Shown here: in pieces, positions 44,524 through 54,897 of the stretch
How the letters are laid out: each line of letters opens with the position of its first letter
How positions within the stretch are numbered: the first letter of the stretch is position 1
From: Sulfobacillus thermosulfidooxidans
GTDB lineage: Bacteria; Bacillota; Sulfobacillia; Sulfobacillales; Sulfobacillaceae
Direction of reading: 5' to 3'
Assembly: GCF_001280565.1 (NCBI RefSeq)
Contig: NZ_LGRO01000002.1
Span: 496,001-560,000, forward strand
Length of the DNA stretch: 64,000 nt
Position numbers and translations under genes: made by a program
The notes under the pieces: model-generated
Databases searched by the model: none
What the model was told of the DNA's origin: nothing
Seen by the model: the letters and a program-made list of their open reading frames with translations, nothing else

Positions 44524-44835
44524 TTAGTCGATCGCGGCACCGCACCGCTTGCATTGCCGAACTTTCTTACCGTTGTCCAAGAACTTGTGTCCAACTCTTG
44601 TCGCTTTTTTACAAGAGGGGCAAATGAGCATCACATTGGACACGTGTAAGGGAGCTTCCATCGCGATAATGCCGCCTTGCGGATACTGCTGCGTTGGTTT
44701 TTGGTGTTTTTTCACCAAATTAATCTTCTCTACCACCACGCGATCTTCTTTGGGAATCGCACGGATTATTTTGCCCTGCTTACCTTTATCCTTGCCGGCG
44801 AGCACCTTAACTAAGTCGCCTTTTTTTACGTGCAC
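44524..44835 (-). CDS. rplX: 50S ribosomal protein L24 with C-terminal zinc ribbon
   Basis: 103 residues from GTG 44835 with GGAGGG upstream. KOW motif [19 protein letters not shown] at the N terminus. The C terminus carries CPSC and, about 20 residues later, CKRCG, a zinc ribbon found in many but not all bacterial L24 proteins. L24 starts 50S assembly. Confidence 0.97.
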   Translation of the reverse strand: MHVKKGDLVKVLAGKDKGKQGKIIRAIPKEDRVVVEKINLVKKHQKPTQQYPQGGIIAMEAPLHVSNVMLICPSCKKATRVGHKFLDNGKKVRQCKRCGAAID

Positions 44836-44867
44836 CCTAGTCCCTCCTTCCGTTTCCGTCTGCTGAG

Positions 44868-45239
44868 TTATAACACCTCAGGTGCTAGGGATATGATTTT
44901 CATAAAATCACGTTCGCGAAGTTCTCGCGCCACCGGTCCAAAAATACGGGTACCGCGGGGTTCTTTCTCATCGCCACGGAGAATAACCGCAGCATTTTCG
45001 TCAAACTTGATATATGAGCCATCACTGCGTCGCCGCCCCGTCTTGGTGCGAACAATCACTGCCTTAACGACGTCCCCTTTTTTGACCACGCCGCCGGGCG
45101 TTGCTTCTTTAACAGAAGCCACAATCACGTCTCCAATGTTTCCGTAACGCCGAAAAGATCCTCCAAGTACTCGAATGCACATGATCTCTTTGGCCCCGGT
45201 GTTATCTGCGACCGCCAGACGTGTTTGCGGTTGTATCAT
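44868..45239 (-). CDS. rplN: 50S ribosomal protein L14
   Basis: 123 residues. [18 protein letters not shown] and [20 protein letters not shown] are diagnostic. It forms intersubunit bridges and is the target of the silencing factor RsfS. Normal order after rpsQ. Confidence 0.97.
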   Translation of the reverse strand: MIQPQTRLAVADNTGAKEIMCIRVLGGSFRRYGNIGDVIVASVKEATPGGVVKKGDVVKAVIVRTKTGRRRSDGSYIKFDENAAVILRGDEKEPRGTRIFGPVARELRERDFMKIISLAPEVL

Positions 45240-45274
45240 GAGAATATCCTCCTTTCCGTAGATCCACTAAATAC

Positions 45275-45553
45275 TTACTGGACTTCGTCAGCGCGCCGAA
45301 TTATTTCAATGACACGCCAGCGTTTCTCTTTGGAAAGAGGTCGTGTCTCTTCAATCCGTACAATATCGCCCGTCCGGCACTGATTCTCTTCGTCGTGTGC
45401 TTTATACCGCTTTGTCCGGCGCATCGTACGCCCATAAATGGGATGGCGCACCAACGACTCTACGGCCACTACGACCGTCTTATTCATCTTGTCGCTGACG
45501 ACCGTTCCCTCGCGTACTTTTCTTTTACCCGTTGGTTGTTCCATGTCGCTCAT
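45275..45553 (-). CDS. rpsQ: 30S ribosomal protein S17
   Basis: 92 residues. [19 protein letters not shown] and [20 protein letters not shown] are diagnostic. AGGAGG lies close to the first ATG; the second ATG (codon 4) is better spaced and may be the true start. Confidence 0.96.
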   Translation of the reverse strand: MSDMEQPTGKRKVREGTVVSDKMNKTVVVAVESLVRHPIYGRTMRRTKRYKAHDEENQCRTGDIVRIEETRPLSKEKRWRVIEIIRRADEVQ

Positions 45554-45559
45554 GCCCTC

Positions 45560-45769
45560 CTATTTCGCGTCCTGCCGAAGCTCGCGCTCCCGCATGATGG
45601 TGTGTACCCGTGCGATATCTTTCCGTACCTGGCGAACGCGCATGGGATTCTCTAATTGGGCCGTGGCAAGTTGGAACCGAAGCCGGAAAAGCTCTTCTTT
45701 TAACGCTCGCAATTTAGCTTGTAGCTCTTCTTGACTGAGCTCTCGTATCTCCTTAGGCTTCATGCGCAT
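45560..45769 (-). CDS. rpmC: 50S ribosomal protein L29
   Basis: 69 residues. [29 protein letters not shown], here cited by its start and end residues 4-32, and the [11 protein letters not shown] segment mark L29. It lies at the tunnel exit. It overlaps the end of rplP by 17 nt. Confidence 0.95.
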   Translation of the reverse strand: MRMKPKEIRELSQEELQAKLRALKEELFRLRFQLATAQLENPMRVRQVRKDIARVHTIMRERELRQDAK

Positions 45770-46187
45770 TCTCCCCCGACTCCTCGCGTTTTACAAACCG
45801 CGTCTTGATAGGTAACTTGTGAGCCGCCAAACGCATAGCTTCACGAGCCACTTCTTCGGGTACACCGGCCAACTCAAACATGATCCGCTGAGGCTTGACG
45901 ACTGCGACCCAGTATTCCACGTTCCCCTTACCGCTACCTTGCCGGGTTTCCGCCGGTTTCTTTGTCACGGGTTTGTCTGGGAAGATGGTAATCCAGACTT
46001 TTCCTCCACGCCGAATGTACCGTGTCAAGGCCACACGAGCTGCTTCGATCTGCCGGTCGGTAATCCATGCCGGTTCTAGGGCTTGGAGGCCGTATTCACC
46101 AAATACAACTTTATTTCCCCGGTGCGCCGTACCCTTCATGCGGCCACGCTGCATTTTGCGATACTTGGTACGCTTCGGTTGTAACAT
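45753..46187 (-). CDS. rplP: 50S ribosomal protein L16
   Basis: 144 residues. [19 protein letters not shown] and the [20 protein letters not shown] and [20 protein letters not shown] segments are diagnostic. It contacts A-site tRNA and is needed late in 50S assembly. One base separates it from rpsC. Confidence 0.97.
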   Translation of the reverse strand: MLQPKRTKYRKMQRGRMKGTAHRGNKVVFGEYGLQALEPAWITDRQIEAARVALTRYIRRGGKVWITIFPDKPVTKKPAETRQGSGKGNVEYWVAVVKPQRIMFELAGVPEEVAREAMRLAAHKLPIKTRFVKREESGENAHEA

Positions 46188-46188
46188 T

Positions 46189-46866
46189 TTACTGACCTCC
46201 CTCTTGCGCTACCAGCACACGCTTTTTCGCCGCAGGCAAGACTTGCCCTTTAAAGATCCACACTTTAACCCCAATAATGCCATAGGTTGTGTGAGCTTCA
46301 GCAAATCCGTAGTCAATGTCTGCCCGTAACGTGTGAAGGGGGATGGATCCTTCCCATGCCCATTCACGGCGCGCAATCTCAGCTCCGCCGAGGCGGCCGC
46401 TGACCATAATTTTGACTCCTTGAACGCCAGCTTGTCGCATAGTCCGTGTAATAGACTGTTTCATCGCACGTTTAAACGCGATACGCCGCTCTAATTGACT
46501 GGCGACATTTTCTGCCACCAACTGCGCATCCGCGTCAGGAGCCTTCACTTCGAGAATGTTGAGATTAACGTTCTTATTAGTAAGTTTTTCGAGGTCCTTG
46601 CGTAACGCCTCAACCCCGACACCACCCTTACCGATCACCATTCCCGGCTTGCCGGTGTGGACAGTAACTTTCAGCTTATTCGCTGAACCACGTTCGATCT
46701 CCACCCGTGCAATCCCAGCCGCATGATGCCTCTTCTTGATGAAACGCCGGATGGCTAAATCCTCTCCTAATAACTCAGGAGTCTCTTTTCGGTTGCCATA
46801 CCAACGTGAATCCCAGTCCTTAACAATCCCAAGGCGTAGACCCTTTGGGTGAATTTTTTGCCCCAT
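46189..46866 (-). CDS. rpsC: 30S ribosomal protein S3
   Basis: 225 residues. [20 protein letters not shown] and the KH-domain loop [19 protein letters not shown] are diagnostic. It is part of the mRNA entry helicase with S4 and S5. The C-terminal end is basic, [14 protein letters not shown]. Confidence 0.97.
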   Translation of the reverse strand: MGQKIHPKGLRLGIVKDWDSRWYGNRKETPELLGEDLAIRRFIKKRHHAAGIARVEIERGSANKLKVTVHTGKPGMVIGKGGVGVEALRKDLEKLTNKNVNLNILEVKAPDADAQLVAENVASQLERRIAFKRAMKQSITRTMRQAGVQGVKIMVSGRLGGAEIARREWAWEGSIPLHTLRADIDYGFAEAHTTYGIIGVKVWIFKGQVLPAAKKRVLVAQEGGQ

Positions 46867-46875
46867 GGTTCCCTC

Positions 46876-47229
46876 CTAGCTGTTGTGCTTGGGTCGTAAC
46901 ACAACCGAAATGTGACTCGTCCGCTTGAAAATCGAAAATGCTTGACCTCGGCTCCGCGGATGAATCCGTTTAAGTGTTGGGCCTCCGTCAACCCACACAG
47001 CATGCACATATAAATCGCGTGGGTCCATGTCATAATTGTGTTGGGCGTTAGCCACTGCACTCTTAAGCAACTTGGCTACAACCGCTGAGGCCCGTTTGGG
47101 CGTGTGCCGCAAAATCGCCTCCGCGTCCCGAACATCCTTCCCCCGAATTAGGTCCACAACAATGCGAACTTTTCGAGGTGCAATGCGGACATGGCGCACA
47201 TGAGCGCGAGCTTCTGCTACGTCTGCCAT
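46876..47229 (-). CDS. rplV: 50S ribosomal protein L22
   Basis: 117 residues. [24 protein letters not shown] and [21 protein letters not shown]-like sequence (here [10 protein letters not shown]) are diagnostic. Its loop lines the nascent-peptide tunnel. Between rpsS and rpsC. Confidence 0.97.
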   Translation of the reverse strand: MADVAEARAHVRHVRIAPRKVRIVVDLIRGKDVRDAEAILRHTPKRASAVVAKLLKSAVANAQHNYDMDPRDLYVHAVWVDGGPTLKRIHPRSRGQAFSIFKRTSHISVVLRPKHNS

Positions 47230-47242
47230 TTATGCCATCTCC

Positions 47243-47527
47243 TTATTTCAAAGACGTGGACCGCTCGGTTTTGTCCCCGTGACCCTTAAAGGTCCTCGTA
47301 GGAGCAAACTCACCGAGTTTATGTCCGACCATCTCTTCAGTGATATAAATTGGAACGTGTCTGCGCCCATCATGAATGCCAATGGTATGACCAACCATGT
47401 CGGGAACGATAGTAGAGGCCCGAGCCCAAGTCTTAATAACCCGCTTTTCGTTCTTGGCATTCATCGCGTCGATTTTCTTCATCAACTTTTCATCGACGTA
47501 TGGACCCTTCTTGGTTGAACGACTCAT
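47243..47527 (-). CDS. rpsS: 30S ribosomal protein S19
   Basis: 94 residues. [18 protein letters not shown] and [19 protein letters not shown] are diagnostic. It pairs with S13 at the 30S head. Three bases from rplB. Confidence 0.97.
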   Translation of the reverse strand: MSRSTKKGPYVDEKLMKKIDAMNAKNEKRVIKTWARASTIVPDMVGHTIGIHDGRRHVPIYITEEMVGHKLGEFAPTRTFKGHGDKTERSTSLK

Positions 47528-47530
47528 TCT

Positions 47531-48367
47531 CTACCTCCCTGCCTTCCGCCGACGCACGATCATCCGGTTCGATGCCTTGTGCTTCTTCCGTGTCTTTTTA
47601 CCGAGGGCCGGTTTGCCCCATGGCGTCATCGGATGCTTGTGACCCACCGGAGCTTTCCCTTCACCACCACCGTGAGGGTGATCAACCGGGTTCATGACGC
47701 TACCCCGGACTGTGGGTCGCCATCCGAGATGACGGTTTCGACCTGCCTTACCAATCACAATGTTCTCATGCTCGACATTTCCCACTTGACCAATCGTCGC
47801 ACGCGCCGTAACGGGAACGCGCCGCAGCTCGCCGGAGGGCAATCGCAGCAACGCGTGCTTACCTTCCTTGGCTGCCAGCTGAGCCGAAGCGCCGGCTGAC
47901 CGGGCTAGTTGTGCGCCTTTTCCGGGCACAAGTTCGACATTGTGTACGATGGTTCCGACGGGCACATCCTGCAATTTTAACGCGTTTCCTGGTTTAATAT
48001 CGGCTGTCGGTCCCGATATCACCGTGTCTCCCACTTTTAAGCCGACCGGAGCCAGAATGTAGGCCAATGTGTCATCGGCGTATTTCAGCAACGCTATTCG
48101 GGCTGTCCGAAACGGATCGTATTCGATGGACTGAACCACCGCCGGTATACCCTCTTTGGTCCGTTTGAAGTCAATCTTCCGATAGAGTCGCTTTGTACCA
48201 CCGCCGCGGTGCCGGGTCGTAATGCGACCATAGTTATTACGGCCCGCCTTGCGGTGCATACCCACCACGAGACTTTTTTCCGGTTCGGTTTTCGTGATCT
48301 CCTCAAAGGTTGACACAGTCATATGCCGCACACCAGGAGACGTTGGTTTCATTTTTCGAACTGCCAC
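47531..48367 (-). CDS. rplB: 50S ribosomal protein L2
   Basis: 278 residues. The RNA-binding core contains [18 protein letters not shown], and the peptidyl-transferase-near motif [19 protein letters not shown] includes the conserved histidine. L2 joins the subunits and supports peptidyl transfer. Normal length. Confidence 0.98.
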   Translation of the reverse strand: MAVRKMKPTSPGVRHMTVSTFEEITKTEPEKSLVVGMHRKAGRNNYGRITTRHRGGGTKRLYRKIDFKRTKEGIPAVVQSIEYDPFRTARIALLKYADDTLAYILAPVGLKVGDTVISGPTADIKPGNALKLQDVPVGTIVHNVELVPGKGAQLARSAGASAQLAAKEGKHALLRLPSGELRRVPVTARATIGQVGNVEHENIVIGKAGRNRHLGWRPTVRGSVMNPVDHPHGGGEGKAPVGHKHPMTPWGKPALGKKTRKKHKASNRMIVRRRKAGR

Positions 48368-48385
48368 AATCCAGCCTCCTTAATG

Positions 48386-48673
48386 TTAGACACCTTCAAA
48401 GATGTCAATCGTTTCTCCAGGTGCTAACGTCACGATGGCTTTTTTCCGGCGTGTCGTCCGTCCAACCACCATACCCCGGCGCTTTTCCTTGCTGGGCCGC
48501 CATAACGTGTTGACCTTAGTTACGTGCACCTTGAAGATTTCCTCAATTGCATTGCGGATCTCGACCTTATTCGCTCGCGGCGACACTTCAAATGTATATT
48601 TATTGAGTGCCATCTGATCAGTGCTCGCCTCGGTAACGATAGGACGAATAATCACATCATAAGCTGATTTCAT
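48386..48673 (-). CDS. rplW: 50S ribosomal protein L23
   Basis: 95 residues. YDVIIRPIVTEASTDQMAL and KVEIRNAIEEIFKVHVTKVNT are diagnostic. It is the docking point for trigger factor and SRP. Its ATG overlaps the rplD stop by 4 nt. Confidence 0.97.
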   Translation of the reverse strand: MKSAYDVIIRPIVTEASTDQMALNKYTFEVSPRANKVEIRNAIEEIFKVHVTKVNTLWRPSKEKRRGMVVGRTTRRKKAIVTLAPGETIDIFEGV

Positions 48674-49296
48674 CGCGCAAACACCTCTTCCACTCGTGCC
48701 ACCGCATCAGTATCAAGAACGATTTGGTGATACCGCAGCAAGCTATAAGCGTTCAAGTTATCCGTGGTGATGGTGTGCACGTTCTTGAAATTCCGCGCGG
48801 ACAACTTCCATGTTTCATTGGGCGACGCGGTCACAAATAACACGTTACGACCCAAATTCAAGTTGTCCAAAGCCGCCAAAACATGTTTTGTTTTGACTTC
48901 AGGCAACGTTAATGCATTAACAACCTTCAACTCATTGGACGCGAGTTTAGCGCTTAATGCTTGCCGCAGAGCCGCCCGCCGCATTTTTCGAGGAAATTTC
49001 ACCGAAAAATCGCGCGGATGAGGCCCAAACACAACGCCACCATGTCGCCAATGCGGTGCCCGCGTCGTTCCGGCACGCGCCCGACCTGTTCCTTTTTGTC
49101 GCCACGGTTTTCTTCCGCCACCACGCACTTCGGAACGCGTCTTCGTGTCTGCAGTACCGGCACGCTGGTTGGCTTGAAAAGCCACAACGGCTTGATGCAG
49201 CAACGCCTCATTAACAGGTGCGGCAAACACGGTGTCAGAGAGCTGCAGTTCACCGACGACCTGTCCTTGAAGGTCATAAACATTCACAGTCGGCAT
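48670..49296 (-). CDS. rplD: 50S ribosomal protein L4
   Basis: 208 residues. [24 protein letters not shown] and [20 protein letters not shown] are diagnostic. A long loop reaches the nascent-peptide tunnel. In enterobacteria L4 controls its own operon; no leader of that kind is evident here. Confidence 0.97.
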   Translation of the reverse strand: MPTVNVYDLQGQVVGELQLSDTVFAAPVNEALLHQAVVAFQANQRAGTADTKTRSEVRGGGRKPWRQKGTGRARAGTTRAPHWRHGGVVFGPHPRDFSVKFPRKMRRAALRQALSAKLASNELKVVNALTLPEVKTKHVLAALDNLNLGRNVLFVTASPNETWKLSARNFKNVHTITTDNLNAYSLLRYHQIVLDTDAVARVEEVFAR

Positions 49297-49298
49297 GC

Positions 49299-49949
49299 CT
49301 ACATCGCTCCTTTCCGATTTCGAACAGAATCCCGCACCATGACCAACGACCCGCGAGGTCCTGGGACCGCGCCGCGCACCAATAATAAGTTGCGGTCGGC
49401 ATCGACACGCTCGACGCGAAGTCGCAATACCGTCACGCGCGCATGTCCTTTATGTCCAGGCATTTTCCGCCCGGGATGAACCCGTCCGCCACCGCCAGAG
49501 GTTCGGGCCGCTAAAGAACCGACGCGGCGGTGATATTTCGAACCGTGTGATGTCGGACCACGCCGGAATCCCCAACGCTTAATGACACCCGCGAATCCTT
49601 TACCTTTGCTTGTCCCGGTCACGTCGACAATGTCTCCGGGGCTGAACGCATCTTCCACTCTAATAACTGACCCAGGTTCTAAATCCGTTGCCCCAGGCAA
49701 TCGGAATTCACGCACAAACCTTACCGGTTCAACACCAAGTTTCTCAAAATCCTTGCGCTGGGGCTGGGCCACTTTGTGTGGCTTAATGGCTCCAACGCCG
49801 AGCTGTACTGCATCATAACCATCTTTCGCTTGCGTGCGCAACCGTAAGACCTTGTTTGGCTCGGCGTGAATCACCGTAACGGGCACGGCACGACCTTCGT
49901 CGTCGAATACTTGGGTCATGCCTACCTTAATGCCAATAATCCCTTTCAT
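49299..49949 (-). CDS. rplC: 50S ribosomal protein L3
   Basis: 216 residues. MKGIIGIKVGMTQVFDDEG and GFAGVIKRWGFRRGPTSHGSK, with the HRRVGSL segment, are diagnostic. It binds 23S rRNA near the peptidyl-transferase centre. Two bases from rplD. Confidence 0.97.
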   Translation of the reverse strand: MKGIIGIKVGMTQVFDDEGRAVPVTVIHAEPNKVLRLRTQAKDGYDAVQLGVGAIKPHKVAQPQRKDFEKLGVEPVRFVREFRLPGATDLEPGSVIRVEDAFSPGDIVDVTGTSKGKGFAGVIKRWGFRRGPTSHGSKYHRRVGSLAARTSGGGGRVHPGRKMPGHKGHARVTVLRLRVERVDADRNLLLVRGAVPGPRGSLVMVRDSVRNRKGAM

Positions 49950-49962
49950 AACATCCTCCCGC

Positions 49963-50271
49963 CTACAGCTTTATCTCGATGTCCACTCCGGCCGGGAGAT
50001 CCAGACGCATGAGCGCATTGACCGTTTTCTGACTGGGATCCATGATGTCGATCAAACGCTTGTGAATGCGACGCTCAAACTGTTCGCGAATGTCCTTCTC
50101 CCCGTTAGGCGCAGTCAGAACCGTGTACACCTTCTTCTCAGTGGGCAGCGGCACTGGGCCAGAGACTGCGGCGCCATTGCGCCGGGCAGTCTCCACTATT
50201 GTCGCTGCTGACTTATCCAAAACTTCGTAATCGTATCCCTTGAGGCGAATCCGAATTTTTTGCTGGGCCAC
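49963..50271 (-). CDS. rpsJ: 30S ribosomal protein S10
   Basis: 102 residues. [19 protein letters not shown] and [16 protein letters not shown] and the [19 protein letters not shown] segment are diagnostic. It also serves as NusE in antitermination. Eighteen bases after tuf, so the str and S10 operons run together without an evident break. Confidence 0.97.
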   Translation of the reverse strand: MAQQKIRIRLKGYDYEVLDKSAATIVETARRNGAAVSGPVPLPTEKKVYTVLTAPNGEKDIREQFERRIHKRLIDIMDPSQKTVNALMRLDLPAGVDIEIKL

Positions 50272-50289
50272 CGTCCGTTCCCCCTTGCC

Positions 50290-51492
50290 TTATGCCAATA
50301 TTTGGGTCACTACACCAGCGCCCACAGTGCGTCCGCCTTCACGAATAGCGAAACGCAGACCTTCTTCCATAGCGATTGGCGCAATTAACTCGACTTCCAT
50401 CTGGATGTTATCGCCGGGCATCACCATTTCAACGCCTTCGGGAAGTTTGACAACACCGGTCACGTCCGTGGTCCGGAAGTAGAACTGCGGCCGATATCCG
50501 TTAAAAAACGGGGTGTGACGCCCTCCTTCTTCCTTGGTCAACACGTAAACCTCAGCCTTGTATTTTGTGTGGGGGTGAATGCTTCCGGGCTTGGCCAACA
50601 CTTGGCCCCGCTCCACTTCGTCTTTATCCACACCACGGAGCAAACAACCAATGTTGTCTCCGGCTACGGCTTGATCCAAGGTCTTTCGGAACATTTCCAC
50701 ACCGGTTACAACCGTCTTCTTTGCGGTGTCAGTCAAACCGACGATTTCCACTTCTTCTCCGACCTTAATGGTTCCACGCTCAACACGCCCTGTGACAACC
50801 GTTCCACGTCCGGTGATGGACATGGTGTCCTCCACGGGCATTAAGAAGGGTTTGTTGGTGTCGCGTTCGGGAGTGGGAATGTAGTCATCAACAGCATCCA
50901 TTAAGTCCCAAATCTTGCCACACCATTCACAGTCGCGTTTTCCACATCCGCATTCTAGAGCTTTTAATGCGGATCCCGCCACGACAGGAATGTCGTCACC
51001 CGGGAATTCATAACTGCTCAAGAGTTCGCGGACCTCAATCTCGACCAATTCCATTAACTCGGGGTCATCAACCATGTCGGCCTTGTTTAAGAACACGACA
51101 ATGTTGGGCACACCGACCTGACGGGCTAAAAGAATGTGCTCACGGGTCTGGGGCATAGGACCATCAGCAGCTGACACCACCAAAATGGCACCGTCCATCT
51201 GGGCAGCTCCGGTAATCATGTTTTTCACGTAGTCGGCGTGTCCTGGGCAGTCCACGTGTGCATAGTGCCGCTTGTCGGTTTCATATTCTACGTGTGCGGT
51301 CGCAATCGTAATTCCACGTTCGCGCTCTTCAGGAGCCTTGTCAATTTGGTCATAGGCCGTAAATTCTGCCTGCCCCTGGGTGGATAGGACGCGGGTAATA
51401 GCCGCCGTCAAAGTGGTCTTACCGTGGTCAACGTGACCAATCGTTCCCACGTTAATGTGGGGCTTTGTGCGTTCGTACTTCTTCTTCGCCAT
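50290..51492 (-). CDS. tuf: Elongation factor Tu
   Basis: 400 residues. GTPase motifs GHVDHGKT, the DCPGHADY switch, NKADMVDD and SALK are present, then the EF-Tu beta-barrel domains. Between SALKALE and the [13 protein letters not shown] helix, the sequence [13 protein letters not shown] puts four cysteines where many EF-Tu proteins have a short DPEWE-type turn. This looks like a metal- or disulfide-stabilised loop. EF-Tu delivers aminoacyl-tRNA to the ribosome. A second tuf gene is not in the window. Confidence 0.98.
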   Translation of the reverse strand: MAKKKYERTKPHINVGTIGHVDHGKTTLTAAITRVLSTQGQAEFTAYDQIDKAPEERERGITIATAHVEYETDKRHYAHVDCPGHADYVKNMITGAAQMDGAILVVSAADGPMPQTREHILLARQVGVPNIVVFLNKADMVDDPELMELVEIEVRELLSSYEFPGDDIPVVAGSALKALECGCGKRDCEWCGKIWDLMDAVDDYIPTPERDTNKPFLMPVEDTMSITGRGTVVTGRVERGTIKVGEEVEIVGLTDTAKKTVVTGVEMFRKTLDQAVAGDNIGCLLRGVDKDEVERGQVLAKPGSIHPHTKYKAEVYVLTKEEGGRHTPFFNGYRPQFYFRTTDVTGVVKLPEGVEMVMPGDNIQMEVELIAPIAMEEGLRFAIREGGRTVGAGVVTQILA

Positions 51493-51532
51493 TGCTAAAT
51501 CCTCCTTGAGTTATTTGGCATCCGCCATGTGT

Positions 51533-53608
51533 TTAGTGCCTCGACTTAATGACCTGTTCGGTCACATGCTTCGGAGCTTCTTCGTAATGAGAAAATTGCA
51601 TCGTGTAGGTACCGCGTCCTTGAGATCGCGAACGGAGATCCGTCGCGTAGCCAAACATTTCGGCTAAGGGAACATAGCCACGGATGGCTTGCACGCCGCC
51701 GGGTCTAGGCTCCATACCTTCAATGCGCCCCCGCCGCGAGTTGAGATCTCCAATCACATCACCCATGTACTCGTCCGGCACTACAACTTCGACTGCCATG
51801 ATTGGCTCTAAAAGCACAGGATTGGCTTTTTGAGCAGCCGCTTTAAATCCCATAGATCCAGCAATCTTGAATGCCATTTCGCTGGAGTCGACTTCGTGGT
51901 AGGAGCCGTCAAATAGTGTAACACGAACATCCAAGACAGGGTATCCGGCCAATACACCGGACTCCATTGCTTCCTTGACACCAGCTTCAACCGCGGGAAT
52001 ATATTCCTTCGGTACGACACCACCAACAATCTTATTGACAAACTCGAATCCTTGGCCGGGTTCTAAGGGTTCGACCTTTAACCAAACATGACCATATTGT
52101 CCGCGACCGCCGCTTTGCCGAATGAATTTTCCTTCGGCTTCGACGCTCTTTCGCAAGGTTTCTTTGTACGCCACTTGCGGCTTACCCACATTGGCCTGCA
52201 CTTTAAATTCGCGGAGCAGACGGTCCACAATAATTTCAAGATGCAGTTCGCCCATTCCGGCGATAATGGTTTGGCCCGTTTCTTGGTCTGTGTACATGCG
52301 AAACGTCGGGTCTTCTTCAGCCAGCTTGGATAAGGCCGTTCCCATTTTGTCTTGGTCGGCTTTGGTTTTCGGTTCGATTGCCACCGAAATAACCGGCTCA
52401 GGGAAAACCATCGATTCTAACAGAATCGGCTTTTGCTCGTCGGACAGGGTGTCTCCAGTCGTTGTGTCTTTCAATCCCACAGCTGCGGCAATATCCCCTG
52501 CGTAGACGGTATCGATTTCTTCACGGTGATTCGCGTGCATTTGCAAGATACGACCAATTCGTTCCCGACGTCCTTTAGTAACATTGTAGACGTAAGATCC
52601 AGAGGTCAGGGTTCCGGAATAGACCCGGAAGAATGCCAGCTTACCAACAAAGGGGTCGGACATGATTTTGAAAGCGAGACCCGAGAATGGAGCATCGTCT
52701 GAAACTTCGCGATAAATCTCTTCTCCGGTAGCCGGATCATGACCCCGAACGGCACCAATGTCTAAAGGAGACGGAAGATAATCTACGACCGCGTCCAACA
52801 GCGGTTGGACGCCTTTGTTCCGGTAAGACGAACCACATAATACGGGAACCAACTGGCTGGACAGAGTTCCTTTTCGAAGCGCTGCACGGATTTCTTCTTC
52901 CGTAAGCTCTTCGCCCTCTAGATACTTTTCCATTAGAGCGTCGTCAACATCAGCCACGGCTTCTAATAGCATTTGCCGACGTTCATTGCAAACATCTTGT
53001 AAATCCTCAGGAATATCGACATATTCCCCACGCGTTCCCAAGTCATCTTCATACAAATAGGCTTGCATCTTAATCAGGTCAACAATGCCTACGAACTGAT
53101 CTTCTGCTCCCCATGGCCACTGGATGGCCACCGGGTTAGCCCCAAGACGCGTACGGATTTGGCTGACAGTGTTGGCGAAGTCCGCTCCAATGATATCCAT
53201 TTTGTTCACATAAGCTATGCGAGGTACATGGTACTTGTCTGCCTGTCGCCACACCGTTTCTGATTGCGGTTCAACACCACCCTTGGCATCGAAGACAGCA
53301 ATTGCGCCGTCTAAGACACGCAGGGATCGTTCCACTTCTACCGTAAAGTCCACGTGGCCGGGCGTGTCAATAATGTTGATCCGGTGGTCCCGCCACGTCG
53401 TTGTGGTCGCAGCGGAGGTGATGGTAATTCCACGCTCCTGCTCTTGGACCATCCAGTCCATCGTGGCCGTTCCCTCGTGAACCTCACCGATTTTGTGGGT
53501 GCGGTGCGTATAAAACAAAATACGCTCAGTTGTCGTTGTCTTCCCCGCATCAATGTGGGCCATAATCCCGATATTTCGGGTTCGTTCCAAAGGAAACGCT
53601 CGAGCCAT
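51533..53608 (-). CDS. fusA: Elongation factor G
   Basis: 691 residues. G motifs [23 protein letters not shown] and NKMDIIGAD lead, followed by domains II-V. Domain IV carries the [16 protein letters not shown] segment and domain V the [18 protein letters not shown] segment. It drives translocation and, with RRF, ribosome recycling. Located between rpsG and tuf, 40 nt upstream of tuf. Confidence 0.98.
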   Translation of the reverse strand: MARAFPLERTRNIGIMAHIDAGKTTTTERILFYTHRTHKIGEVHEGTATMDWMVQEQERGITITSAATTTTWRDHRINIIDTPGHVDFTVEVERSLRVLDGAIAVFDAKGGVEPQSETVWRQADKYHVPRIAYVNKMDIIGADFANTVSQIRTRLGANPVAIQWPWGAEDQFVGIVDLIKMQAYLYEDDLGTRGEYVDIPEDLQDVCNERRQMLLEAVADVDDALMEKYLEGEELTEEEIRAALRKGTLSSQLVPVLCGSSYRNKGVQPLLDAVVDYLPSPLDIGAVRGHDPATGEEIYREVSDDAPFSGLAFKIMSDPFVGKLAFFRVYSGTLTSGSYVYNVTKGRRERIGRILQMHANHREEIDTVYAGDIAAAVGLKDTTTGDTLSDEQKPILLESMVFPEPVISVAIEPKTKADQDKMGTALSKLAEEDPTFRMYTDQETGQTIIAGMGELHLEIIVDRLLREFKVQANVGKPQVAYKETLRKSVEAEGKFIRQSGGRGQYGHVWLKVEPLEPGQGFEFVNKIVGGVVPKEYIPAVEAGVKEAMESGVLAGYPVLDVRVTLFDGSYHEVDSSEMAFKIAGSMGFKAAAQKANPVLLEPIMAVEVVVPDEYMGDVIGDLNSRRGRIEGMEPRPGGVQAIRGYVPLAEMFGYATDLRSRSQGRGTYTMQFSHYEEAPKHVTEQVIKSRH

Positions 53609-53643
53609 AACTGGGAAACTCCCTTCTTGCCTACTGACCTGCT

Positions 53644-54114
53644 TTACCAGCGATAATGCGCAAAAGCTTTGTTTGCCTCTGCCATACGGTGGGTTTCGTC
53701 ACGTTTCTTGACGGCGCCGCCACTATTTTGGTATGCGTCCAAAATTTCGTTGGCTAAACGTTCTTCCATGGTGCGTTCATGACGCGCACGCGCATATTGG
53801 ACTAACCAGCGAATAGCCAATGACATTCGTCGCTGTGGGCGAACCTCAATAGGCACCTGGTAGGTGGCTCCACCAACACGACGTGGTCTTACCTCGAGAA
53901 GAGGCGTGACGTTTTTAATGGCTCCTTCAAAAACTTCCATCACATCTTTTTGGCTTTTTTCGGCAATGATATCGAATGCGCGATACACAATGTGTTCGGC
54001 TAAACTTTTCTTGCCACTCATCATCACTTTGTTAATAAGTGCTGCAACTTGCGGACTGTTATAGACAGCGTCCGGCGCAATTTCGCGGACACCAGCCGCT
54101 CCACGTCTGGGCAT
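53644..54114 (-). CDS. rpsG: 30S ribosomal protein S7
   Basis: 156 residues. [20 protein letters not shown] and [20 protein letters not shown] are diagnostic. It nucleates the 3' domain of 16S rRNA. Normal str order. Confidence 0.97.
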   Translation of the reverse strand: MPRRGAAGVREIAPDAVYNSPQVAALINKVMMSGKKSLAEHIVYRAFDIIAEKSQKDVMEVFEGAIKNVTPLLEVRPRRVGGATYQVPIEVRPQRRMSLAIRWLVQYARARHERTMEERLANEILDAYQNSGGAVKKRDETHRMAEANKAFAHYRW

Positions 54115-54134
54115 GCTTTCCCTCCTTCTCCGCT

Positions 54135-54521
54135 TTACTTCTTGCCAGCTGGTTGATTCTTCTTGGCGCCGTATTTCGACCGGCCTTGCGCCCGTTTCTG
54201 GACGCCACCAGCGTCAAGAGTTCCCCGGATAACGTGATAACGCACTCCCGGCAAATCCCGAACACGCCCTCCACGCACTAACACGACAGAGTGCTCTTGG
54301 AGATTATGTCCGATTCCTGGGATATAGGCCGTGACTTCTTCCCCGTTCGTCAAACGAACACGAGCAACCTTTCGGAGTGCTGAGTTTGGTTTTTTCGGCG
54401 TTACTGTTTTCACACTGATACATACTCCGCGCTTTTGCGGGTTTCCTCTCAGTGCAGGAGCTGCGGACTTTTTCGTTGTCTTTTTTCGTCCATGTCGTAC
54501 CAGCTGATTGATTGTTGGCAC
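54135..54521 (-). CDS. rpsL: 30S ribosomal protein S12
   Basis: 128 residues from GTG 54521, giving the canonical N terminus [24 protein letters not shown] lies about 8 nt upstream, and the longer frame to 54584 has no family sequence. [19 protein letters not shown] is the decoding-centre loop with the Lys that is mutated in streptomycin resistance; here it is wild type. [20 protein letters not shown] follows. Confidence 0.97.
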   Translation of the reverse strand: MPTINQLVRHGRKKTTKKSAAPALRGNPQKRGVCISVKTVTPKKPNSALRKVARVRLTNGEEVTAYIPGIGHNLQEHSVVLVRGGRVRDLPGVRYHVIRGTLDAGGVQKRAQGRSKYGAKKNQPAGKK

Positions 54522-54537
54522 CAGCCCCCACCTCCTT

Positions 54538-54804
54538 TCACGCAAATGACCTTTGCTCTGGCAGCAGCGCTGCGCATGCAGCACCCACTTCTATCCCGCA
54601 TAACCGGCCCAGTTCGTCCATTGAACCCACGTATTCAATGGGTATATTTCGGGTTGTACTTTGGTTCACGATTTCCTCGATGACTCGGGCTTCCGCGTCT
54701 TGAGCTATGTAGACGCACAGTACCGTTCCTTGAGCGATCTTTTTCAAAGTTTCCCGCATACCCACTACGCGGCGCCGACGATTTTTCAATGCGTCGATAT
54801 CCAT
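54538..54804 (-). CDS. L7Ae/L30e-family RNA-binding protein (YbxF-like)
   Basis: 88 residues. [26 protein letters not shown] and the Gly-rich [17 protein letters not shown] segment match the L7Ae/L30e fold in the place where Bacillus has YbxF between rpoC and rpsL. YbxF binds kink-turns in RNA and associates with ribosomes. It is the first gene of the str transcript here. Confidence 0.88.
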   Translation of the reverse strand: MDIDALKNRRRRVVGMRETLKKIAQGTVLCVYIAQDAEARVIEEIVNQSTTRNIPIEYVGSMDELGRLCGIEVGAACAALLPEQRSFA

Positions 54805-54847
54805 TGGTCTGGCCTCCCGGCGCTTACAGGCTTAGACACACTTGGGT

Positions 54848-54876
54848 ATTTTATCACCGGAAAACGGGCGTGTCAA
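54848..54876 (-). promoter_or_regulatory. str operon promoter
   Basis: -35 TTGACA (54876-54871), a 17-nt spacer and -10 TAAAAT (54853-54848) form a near-consensus sigma-A promoter about 40-50 nt upstream of the L7Ae-like gene. The -35 lies inside the loop and 3' arm of the rpoC terminator hairpin. Confidence 0.8.
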
Positions 54877-54890
54877 TTGACACGCCCGTT
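54863..54890 (-). terminator. rpoC terminator hairpin
   Basis: A perfect 12-bp stem AACGGGCGTGTC / GACACGCCCGTT with an AATT loop begins 7 nt after the rpoC stop and is followed by TTTT-CC on the minus strand. The short T run suggests incomplete termination, so part of the str transcripts may come from rpoBC. Confidence 0.75.
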
Positions 54891-54897
54891 ATGAATC

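Noticed and set aside
48961-49479. Long plus-strand frames opposite ribosomal genes (for example 172 codons)
   Set aside because: They are shadows of rplD/rplC in the reverse frame, rich in Arg and Ser, with no ribosome-binding site.
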